Shown here in pieces: positions 1-5,400 of a stretch of DNA of 6,571 bases. The stretch spans positions 1 through 6,571 of the forward strand of contig JAHCKI010000134.1 in assembly GCA_026125865.1 (NCBI GenBank), written 5' to 3'. Both the position numbers and the translations under genes were made by a program. The notes below the pieces were generated by a model. The model searched no databases. It had not been told where the DNA came from and saw nothing but the letters and a program-made list of their open reading frames with translations. Numbering within the stretch: position 1 is the first letter of the stretch; every line of letters starts with the position of its first letter. Source of the stretch: Rhodospirillales bacterium. Its GTDB lineage: Bacteria; Pseudomonadota; Alphaproteobacteria; Rhodospirillales; Defluviicoccaceae.

Positions 1-592
1 TGCCTTCCTGCGCTTCGACTATTACGGCCACGGCGAGTCTTCGGGGGCGTTCACCGACGGCACCATTGGGCAGTGGTCGGACGACGCCGTCTATGCGCTC
101 GATCACCTCACCGACGGACCGCAAGTGCTGGTGGGCTCCAGCCTTGGCGGCTGGATCATGTTGAATGCCGCCCTCGCGCGGCCGGAACGGGTGGCAGCGC
201 TTCTCGGCATCGCGGCGGCGCCCGACTTCACCGAAGATCTCGTCCTGCAAATGCTGAGCGCAGAGCAGAAGGAAATTTTGGATCGGGACGGTGTCGTGCC
301 GGTCTACAGCCCCTACGATCCCGAACCGACGCCGGTAACCAAGCTCATCATCGAGGAAGGCCGCAACCACCTCGTCCTGCGCGGGGAGATCCCCTTGGAT
401 TGCCCGGTGCGCCTCATTCACGGCATGAAGGACCCTGACGTTCCCTGGCAAACATCGCTGAAGATCGCCGAGTGCCTGAGGTCCGCCGATGTCGAAATCA
501 CCCTCGTCAAGGAAGGCGAACACCGCCTTTCCGAACCCGACGACCTGGACCGTCTCTGCGAAACCTTGGGTGCGCTCCTGCAAAGGTTGTAG
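1..592 (+). CDS. ABHD10-like alpha/beta hydrolase (5' end outside window)
   Basis: This is a serine hydrolase of the alpha/beta-hydrolase fold. The open frame enters from the left edge (first full codon at position 2) and gives 196 residues before a TAG stop. Counting from that codon, RFDYYGHGESSG is at residues 4-15 and DGTIGQW at 19-25. The nucleophile elbow GSSLGGW has its serine at residue 47 (bases 140-142). HGMKDPDVPW carries the likely acid Asp144, and GEHRLSEPDD the likely catalytic His174, so the triad appears complete. The spacing and motifs (GPQVLVGSSLGGW, CPVRLIHGMKD.VPW) resemble mitochondrial ABHD10, an acyl-thioesterase and glucuronide esterase, and its alphaproteobacterial relatives. 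Full-length members are usually about 250-280 residues, so roughly 60 N-terminal residues are missing. No signal peptide can be judged. The substrate in this organism is unknown; ABHD10 activities are known for the animal protein only. The gene converges on hsp20 across a 403-bp gap. Confidence 0.93.
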   Translation, partial: AFLRFDYYGHGESSGAFTDGTIGQWSDDAVYALDHLTDGPQVLVGSSLGGWIMLNAALARPERVAALLGIAAAPDFTEDLVLQMLSAEQKEILDRDGVVPVYSPYDPEPTPVTKLIIEEGRNHLVLRGEIPLDCPVRLIHGMKDPDVPWQTSLKIAECLRSADVEITLVKEGEHRLSEPDDLDRLCETLGALLQRL

Positions 593-614
593 GTTGAACC
601 CAGCAACTTCAACC
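592..614 (+). repeat. Inverted repeat at the 3' end of the hydrolase gene
   Basis: GGTTGAA (592-598) and TTCAACC (608-614) are perfectly complementary over 7 bp around a 9-nt loop, starting on the last base of the hydrolase stop codon. No T-tract follows, so this is not a standard Rho-independent terminator. It could be a 3'-end-stabilising hairpin or chance. Confidence 0.4.
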
Positions 615-669
615 GATACAAGTATCCATCAACTCCACAACGGGAAATTTTTGGCAAAATCGAGTGGAA

Positions 670-687
670 CAAGGAAATATTTCCTTG
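670..687. promoter_or_regulatory. 18-bp perfect palindrome, candidate operator
   Basis: CAAGGAAATATTTCCTTG reads identically on both strands with no spacer and no mismatch. The symmetry stops at the flanking bases (A on both sides). It lies 78 bp after the hydrolase stop and overlaps the first bases of a weak -35-like hexamer (685-690). That geometry would suit a dimeric repressor. No T-run follows, so a terminator role is less likely. The binding protein is unknown and the operator role is inference. Confidence 0.4.
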
Positions 688-712
688 ATTGATGACAATC
701 TGAGCGTAAATA
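685..712 (+). promoter_or_regulatory. Weak candidate promoter upstream of the small ORF
   Basis: TTGATT (685-690) and TAAATA (707-712) are separated by 16 bp. They match the sigma-70 consensus at 4 of 6 and 3 of 6 positions, which is weak. A start near position 719 would give a leader of about 86 nt to the ATG at 805, with the 19-nt dyad at 734-752 inside it. Chance matches of this quality are common in AT-richer spacer DNA. Confidence 0.22.
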
Positions 713-733
713 CCCAGCAATGCTTTCGTCTGG

Positions 734-752
734 AACAACCGCATCGGTTGTT
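734..752. repeat. 19-nt perfect dyad (8-bp arms, 3-nt centre)
   Basis: AACAACCG (734-741) and CGGTTGTT (745-752) are exact reverse complements around CAT. It could be a protein-binding site, or a hairpin in the leader of the 805-903 ORF. There is no downstream T-tract to suggest termination. Confidence 0.4.
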
Positions 753-804
753 GGACGGCGGGTGACGCGATTGTTGCCGACGAATGATTTATCGAGAACG
801 GTAA

Positions 805-903
805 ATGCGAATGAGCACTTTTTTGTACATATTCTTGATGTCACTGACGCTGATTTGCGTTCTGTCCACATACTGGTTCGCATTCAAGGCATTTGCACAC
901 TGA
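805..903 (+). CDS. Possible 32-residue single-span membrane protein
   Basis: An ATG at 805 opens a 32-codon frame ending in TGA at 901-903. The predicted peptide starts MRMSTFLYIFLMSLTL, continues with hydrophobic and aromatic residues (ICVLSTYWFAF) and ends KAFAH. It therefore has a short basic N-terminus followed by roughly 20-22 residues able to span the inner membrane once. An internal ATG at 811 could also start it. The only ribosome-binding-site candidate is GAG at 794-796, 8 nt before the ATG, which is weak. Third codon positions are less GC-rich than in the neighbouring genes. A terminator hairpin lies 43 bp downstream, and palindromic sequences lie upstream. I do not recognise the family. 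It could be a genuine small membrane protein, a decayed remnant, or a chance ORF in AT-richer DNA. Confidence 0.35.
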   Translation: MRMSTFLYIFLMSLTLICVLSTYWFAFKAFAH

Positions 904-946
904 CACCTGCCTACTTGGCAGAGGTTATCACGAGCGGACATTGGCG

Positions 947-979
947 AAAAAAATGGACCGGCGATTGCCGGCCCTTTTT
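947..979 (-). terminator. Rho-independent terminator for hsp20, probably bidirectional
   Basis: An 8-position stem (955-962 with 967-974, one A/C mismatch at 957/972) encloses the loop GATT. On the - strand it is followed by seven T residues (947-953), 17 bp past the hsp20 stop. On the + strand it is followed by five T residues (975-979), so it could also stop transcripts coming from the hydrolase or the small ORF. The A-run and T-run can extend the stem. Confidence 0.85.
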
Positions 980-995
980 CACGAGTCGACCTTCC

Positions 996-1559
996 TCACG
1001 CGGCCTTTTTGGTCGCTTCTTCCTTGGCCTTTTCTGCGGCCTTTTTCGCCGTACCGCTACCCTTCACGTCGATCTTCTTGTGCTTTTTCTGGGCTTCCGG
1101 CGTTTTGGGCAGAACAACGGTCAACACGCCATCCTTGAAGGTCGCTTCGACCTTGTCGCCAACGATGGCGGCGTCAATCGGCACGCCGCGACGGAACGAA
1201 CCGAACGAGCGTTCCGTATAGCGGTAACCGCCCTCGCGGTCCTCGTGCTCGCTCTTCTTTTCACCCTCGATGACCAGCATGGTGTCGGAAAGAGTTACGT
1301 CGATATCCTCCTCGGTCATACCGGGAAGCTCGGCGCAGATCACCACTTCCTTTTCGTCTTCGCGAACGTCGATGCTCGGCATCATGGCGACGCCTTGTTC
1401 CCAATGATGTGGCAATGGCATGTCGAAACCATGCCAGAATTCATGGAACAGCCGATCGATATCGCGCTGCAGACCAAGGAACGGATATTCAAAGCCGTGC
1501 CTCTTCGGCATCACCTGCCGATCACGACTCCACGGAATAAGATCACGAACGTTCAACAT
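996..1559 (-). CDS. Small heat-shock protein, Hsp20/alpha-crystallin family
   Basis: This is an ATP-independent holdase that binds unfolding proteins in the cytoplasm and keeps them refoldable by DnaK and ClpB. The 187-residue product starts MLNVRDLIPWSRDR. Residues 1-60 form the variable N-terminal arm (IDRLFHEFWHGFDMP near 34-48). The alpha-crystallin domain runs from about 61 (PSIDVREDEKEVV, AELPGM at 76-81) to about 152, ending in the family motif with GVLTVVLPK at 144-152. The C-terminal IXI-type motif is I-D-V at 163-165. After it comes an unusual Lys/Ala/Glu-rich tail (167-187). The frame stays open to an ATG at 1673 (225 residues), but the 1559 start has AGGAG 6 nt upstream and matches the usual family N-terminus. 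The TATAAT box at 1676-1681 would also place the transcript start inside the longer version. It is transcribed towards the hydrolase and ends before a strong terminator. Confidence 0.95.
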   Translation of the reverse strand: MLNVRDLIPWSRDRQVMPKRHGFEYPFLGLQRDIDRLFHEFWHGFDMPLPHHWEQGVAMMPSIDVREDEKEVVICAELPGMTEEDIDVTLSDTMLVIEGEKKSEHEDREGGYRYTERSFGSFRRGVPIDAAIVGDKVEATFKDGVLTVVLPKTPEAQKKHKKIDVKGSGTAKKAAEKAKEEATKKAA

Positions 1560-1565
1560 GGCCAA

Positions 1566-1570
1566 CTCCT
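1566..1570 (-). promoter_or_regulatory. Ribosome binding site fixing the hsp20 start
   Basis: On the - strand AGGAG sits 6 nt before the ATG at 1559. This near-ideal Shine-Dalgarno supports the 187-residue product over the 225-residue alternative starting at 1673. Confidence 0.85.
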
Positions 1571-1625
1571 GTTCCTGCGCGGGTACGGGTCGCACCTCGG
1601 CCTGCCCGCAAATGCGCTGAACATT

Positions 1626-1646
1626 CCGCTTCCACCAAGGAAGCGG
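1626..1646 (-). promoter_or_regulatory. Perfect 8-bp hairpin in the hsp20 leader
   Basis: On the - strand CCGCTTCC and GGAAGCGG pair perfectly around the loop TTGGT, in a leader of about 110 nt between the TATAAT box and the hsp20 ATG. Two weaker 4-bp stems follow (1607-1616 and 1576-1594), the second ending just before the purine-rich ribosome binding site. Hsp20 genes of alphaproteobacteria are often controlled by RNA thermometers of the ROSE type with several hairpins. I do not see a clear ROSE anti-Shine-Dalgarno signature, so that role is only a possibility. Confidence 0.45.
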
Positions 1647-1675
1647 CACCGGTCCCATCATGGCAACCGACACTT

Positions 1676-1681
1676 ATTATA
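1676..1681 (-). promoter_or_regulatory. Perfect -10 box (TATAAT) upstream of hsp20
   Basis: The reverse strand reads GCTAGTATAATAAGTG, with an exact TATAAT. No good -35 element is visible: TTCAAA (1701-1706) is 19 bp away, and the sequence above the box is A/T-rich, as in an UP-like region. I could not fit a clear heat-shock sigma-32 pattern. Transcription would start near 1669, about 110 nt before the ATG. Confidence 0.5.
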
Positions 1682-1718
1682 CTAGCATATTTTGTAAATT
1701 TTTGAATTGCTCAGTCCG

Positions 1719-1746
1719 CAATCCTGTTATTCATAAATAGCAATCC
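1719..1746. repeat. GCAATCC direct repeats 21 bp apart upstream of hsp20
   Basis: GCAATCC occurs at 1719-1725 and again at 1740-1746, exactly two DNA turns apart. Between them is a near-palindromic AT-rich core (TTATTCATAA). The pair lies 38-65 bp upstream of the hsp20 -10 box, between it and the MobA-like gene. It could be a regulator site but may be chance. Confidence 0.2.
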
Positions 1747-1788
1747 GAACCTCTGAAAAAGACGTTGGTGATTACCGCACAAAAGGCA

Positions 1789-2412
1789 TCATGCCGAGGG
1801 GTGTTCCCTTTCCCAACGGCGGAAGGGATCGACCGGGGTATCTGGAAATTCCGTGCGGGCAACGGACCAGTTTGAGAGCCAGTCCTGGAGAGTATGGCCA
1901 CGGTCGACCGTTGTGCCATTGGCGAGCGCTCGCGCCAGCTTGCGTCGCCAACGGGTCGGCCACAAACCATACGACCATTTCTCGACGCCGCCCGACACGA
2001 CACAGGCGGCATCCGCTTCCTGGTCCGTCACCGCTTGTGCCAACCGCGCCACCAGATCCTCCGGCAGGAACGGCACGTCGGCCGCCACGGTCACCACCCA
2101 GGGTACGTCCTTGGCGTGGGTGGCGGCCCATTCCATGCCGGCGAGCGCGGCGGGCAGAGGTCCGGCGCCGGCAACGGTCCTCGACGCGACCAGCGGCAGG
2201 TCCCACGATGCGAATTGACGGAGATCGCCTTCACCGGCCAGGAGCATCATCGACACCTGCGGTCGCAGCCGCGCCAACACCCACTCGAGAACCGGGTGTC
2301 CGGCCACTGGTTGCAAGCAGTTTTCTCGCTGACCGTCGTCGCCATCGAGGGCCACGACGCCGAGCCAAAGGCGCGGAACTGGCGACGGTTCACTGCGAAT
2401 AATACAAACCAC
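1789..2412 (-). CDS. MobA-like nucleotidyltransferase-fold protein, nucleotide loop degenerate
   Basis: MobA links GMP to molybdenum cofactor (molybdopterin guanylyltransferase). This 207-residue product aligns with that family by eye. GVV at 18-20 begins the first strand, PVAGHPVLEWVLARLRPQV at 35-53 matches the usual PLAGRPLLEHVL region, GAGPLPAALAGM at 82-93 matches the GPLAG motif, and VVTVAADVPFLPEDLVARL at 106-124 matches the metal-binding CDTPFLP block, with Asp112 in the Mg-ligand position. YGLWP is at 148-152 and VDPF at 194-197. The hallmark loop LAGG..SRMG.DK is absent: the equivalent stretch reads ALDGDDGQRENC, without the glycine pair or lysine. The C-terminal NxNxPEDL motif is also missing. 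It may therefore be a diverged paralogue or an inactive relative; a true MobA is unlikely. The start is a GTG at 2412 with no clear Shine-Dalgarno, and no in-frame ATG was found nearby. It lies 55 nt after tamB and is probably co-transcribed with it. Confidence 0.72.
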   Translation of the reverse strand: MVCIIRSEPSPVPRLWLGVVALDGDDGQRENCLQPVAGHPVLEWVLARLRPQVSMMLLAGEGDLRQFASWDLPLVASRTVAGAGPLPAALAGMEWAATHAKDVPWVVTVAADVPFLPEDLVARLAQAVTDQEADAACVVSGGVEKWSYGLWPTRWRRKLARALANGTTVDRGHTLQDWLSNWSVARTEFPDTPVDPFRRWEREHPSA

Positions 2413-2443
2413 CTGTCTGCTCGCTCGCTCATATTAACAATAC

Positions 2444-2464
2444 AATAGAAATACGAATTCTATT
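2444..2464 (-). repeat. AT-rich inverted repeat between tamB and the MobA-like gene
   Basis: AATAGAA (2444-2450) and TTCTATT (2458-2464) are exact complements around a 7-nt centre, beginning 4 nt past the tamB stop on the - strand. The stem is all A/T except one pair and has no T-tract, so it is a poor terminator. The surrounding AT-rich 55 bp could instead hold a promoter for the MobA-like gene, but I see no convincing pair of hexamers. Confidence 0.3.
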
Positions 2465-2467
2465 TTC

Positions 2468-5400
2468 CTAGTAGTCGTATTGCCACTTGAGCCCGATGAA
2501 TTCCTTCGTTTCCGACGTTCCCTCGCTCAGCTCCGCCTCAAGGGAAAGTTGGTCGGTAATCTTGACCTCGGCGCTGTATTTGACGGTGCCCGGCTTGGTG
2601 CCCTGTTTCGTTTCCAAGTAGATGCGGTCGCCGATGTTCTTGCCGGCCCGGATCGCCGATCCTCCATCGCCGCTACCCGGGTCGATGGACAACATGTCGA
2701 CGCCCAGCAAACCACGCGACGCGTCGACCATTCCCCCTTCACCGCTTCGCAAGTTGTCGAGCGCCAGTGCGATTTGCACGGCTTCGGCGGGCCCCAGTTC
2801 GTCGGCCGCCTTTCCGAATAGAACCCGGGGAAGAATCTCGCTCTCCGGCAGGCCGGGGACCGAGGACAAACTAATCTGAGGATCCGAGGCCAGACCGGTT
2901 ACCGAGATGACACCGGTGATATCGTTCCCAGAGTGTTCGGCAACGACATTCAGGCGCGGATCGATCTTTCGACCGCCGGAGAATTCCACGTCGCCCTTGG
3001 TCAATTTGAACCGCTTACCGACGAACGAAAAATTGCCGCGCACGATTTCAATTTTGCCCTTGACCCTCGGCTCGCTGGCGGGACCGTTGACCGTCAGATT
3101 TCCCTTCCATTCGGAATCGAGGCCGCGGCCGCGAACGTACACGTCACCGGGCATGTCGATGGTGAGGTCGAGATCCAGGGGTACCGCTGCTTCGGCGTTT
3201 TTCGCGGGCTTGGCGCTAATAACCTGACCGTTCTTGCCGATTTCGACAGGATCAAGATCGACAACCGATGGCGGCATGCGATTGACGAGGCGCGCCTCGA
3301 TCCGCGTCGGCTTGATGCGGCCTTCCAACTTGTTGCGCGCGCCCTCGACGAAGCGGATCTCGCCGCTTGCGGCGGCGGTGACGTCATCCCGCCGCACCAG
3401 CGTCGCGTTTTGGAAATCGAGGCTAACGTCCATCTTGCCCGCCCTCTTATCGAGGGGAATGCGCCCCTTGCCGGACAGTCGCCCACGGCCGCCGTCCGTC
3501 CCCGACAGTGTAGCGTTAATGATCTGGTTGGGTTCGATGCGGACCACGGCGTTGAGCGCGTCGAGGACCGTCCCGTATTCCAGGTTTTCGTAGCGACCGC
3601 CATTGATGGTGACATCACCCTCGATGCGGGGCGCCGCAATCGTACCGGCCACGTCGAGATTGATGGTTCCCTGACCACTGACTTGGTGGCCATCGATGGG
3701 CAAAGCGGCAACCAAGGGCCCAAGCGCACCTTGCCAGTCGACCGTTGCCGACAGCGGCGCGTTGTCTTTCAGGTCCACCGCCAGGGATCGGGCGTCGACC
3801 CTGAGCGGCACGCGCCCGGTGAGCGCCAGGTCGCTGTCGCCGATACCCCGAACTCGTCCATCGGCTGTGACGACACCTCTGGACCAGCGTGCGTCCAGAT
3901 CAGCGTTGAGCGGCGGAACTTCGGCGAGGGCTTCGTCGCCATATCCGAAGCTGGTCACACGCAGAGCCAATGTTCCGCCAAGCTGCGACCCCTCGGTCAG
4001 AATGTCGGCGTCGGCATTCAAGGCACCGCGTAGAACGAGACCCGGCGAGGCGGCCTTCGCCAGGCTCAGCGGAAGGTCCGCAATGCGCAGCCGCGCGGTC
4101 TTCTCAGCCGGCGCGTGGTCGGCGTTGAGCGTGATCAAGCCATCGGACACCTTCAGCGCAATGTCACGAGCGCGAATGGCCTCGCCCTTTGCCGCGACCT
4201 GAGCCGGTCGCTGCAAGGCAAAGGGGATCTCGGCGACGGTGCCGTCGAGGTTGTTCAGGGTGACGCGAATTTCGTCGTTCGCAGACACCATGGCGCCTCG
4301 CAAGCGAACATTTCCGCCGGGATTGTCCGCGAGTTCGGTGCTGACCTGAAACTGAGCGTCCGACGCGCCGCCCGTCACGCCGGCATCCAGCGTCTTGACG
4401 GCGAAAGCGTTGGTGCCGATGTCGGCGCCCTTGAGGGACAGCTTCCCTTTCGGTGTGCCCAGCACGTCGGTGGCCGAGCCTTCGGCGTTGATCTTGCCGA
4501 TGCGAACCGCTTCGCCGCCCTCCGGAACGACCACCAACGACGACCCGTCCAGGCGCAGGACCGCCGCCTGCAATCCCCCTTCGTCATGGAGGCGAAGCTT
4601 CAGGTCGGCGCTGCCGAGGGCCTTCATTCCCGACACCGTCACTCCCTCGTCGCCGCCCCGGAAAGCGGCTTTGATGTCGCCGACAAGACTCCCGCCGGCG
4701 AGTGGCGCGACTAGTTCGCCCGTGAGATCGATGCCGAATGCGTTCGCCAGGATTTCCGATAGGCGCAGCCGTTCTCCGTCTTCCATGGCAAAGCGCGTCC
4801 CCGCCTTGATCGGTGACAACGAGGTATCCGCGACAACGTCCAGCCTGCCCTCGGGCCGGGAAACGGCGTTGGCCGCCGTTACCCTGACCTCCGCCGAGGG
4901 AATGGCGATGCCGGCGGCGCTGGCCTCACCGAGCACGGTGACAAGGGCGATCGTCGGATCGGCGAGGGCGCCGTCCGCCGTCAAATCGGCCACCAGATTG
5001 CCGGTCATGGGTGACTCGACGGCGTCGCCGATCGGGGCGAGATCATCGACAACGAGCTTCGCCTTGGCGGCCAGTGTCTCGAAACCGTGGGTGATTCGTG
5101 CGTCCCCGGTCACGTTGAAAGTCGCGGCGTCAAGCTTGAGCGCCTCGACGGTGAACGTGTCTTCTCCGTCCATTGCGATGGTCGTCGTGATCGCTGCCGA
5201 CGGGCCGAGAAGCGCATCGACCACGGGCTCGCCCATGGAGAACCCCGCCAAGCGGACGGCCGCCTTGCCGCCGAGTCGCGATGCCGCCAAGTCTCCCCGC
5301 GTCGACGCCTCCAGGCCGAGGGACCCTTTCAACGGCATTTCCATGGCGTCTCCAAGCCGGGACAGGTCGTCAATGCCGCCGGTGAGCGCAAAATCGCTTT

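Larger units (their letters stand above)
593..995. other. Intergenic region between convergent hydrolase and hsp20 genes
   Basis: This 403-bp stretch is visibly richer in A and T than its neighbours. It contains several perfect inverted repeats (592-614, 670-687, 734-752, plus a 5-bp arm pair at 687-691/696-700), a possible short membrane-protein ORF (805-903) and a terminator hairpin (947-979). Longer open frames crossing it on either strand run antisense into hsp20 or the hydrolase and show no recognisable protein features. I see no tRNA and no recognised riboswitch. Confidence 0.7.

Noticed and set aside
73..438. 121-codon + strand frame within the hydrolase gene
   Set aside because: It is Arg-rich out-of-frame translation of the hydrolase, whose own frame carries all the catalytic motifs.
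645..660. AT-rich short inverted repeat (ATTTT/AAAAT) in the spacer
   Set aside because: The arms are only 4-5 bp of A/T, which is expected by chance in AT-rich spacer DNA.
1560..1673. 38-residue N-terminal extension of Hsp20 from an ATG at 1673
   Set aside because: The internal start at 1559 has AGGAG at ideal spacing and matches the family N-terminus. The TATAAT box at 1676-1681 would put the transcript start downstream of the 1673 ATG.
720..1685. 321-codon + strand frame crossing the spacer and hsp20
   Set aside because: Most of it is antisense to hsp20, and the product shows no domain. It has no ribosome binding site and runs through the hairpin terminator.
2247..2432. 61-codon - strand frame from an ATG at 2432 overlapping the MobA-like start, considered as an alternative N-terminus via frameshift
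   Set aside because: Its product (MSERADRWF...) bears no resemblance to the MobA nucleotide loop. A frameshift would therefore not restore a canonical protein.
1894..2448. 184-codon + strand frame opposite the MobA-like gene
   Set aside because: The product has no recognisable features, while the reverse frame shows the MobA-like motif order.
2933..4033. 366-codon + strand frame opposite the TamB C-terminal domain
   Set aside because: It is antisense to the best-conserved part of tamB, has no family features, and its composition mirrors the complementary frame.
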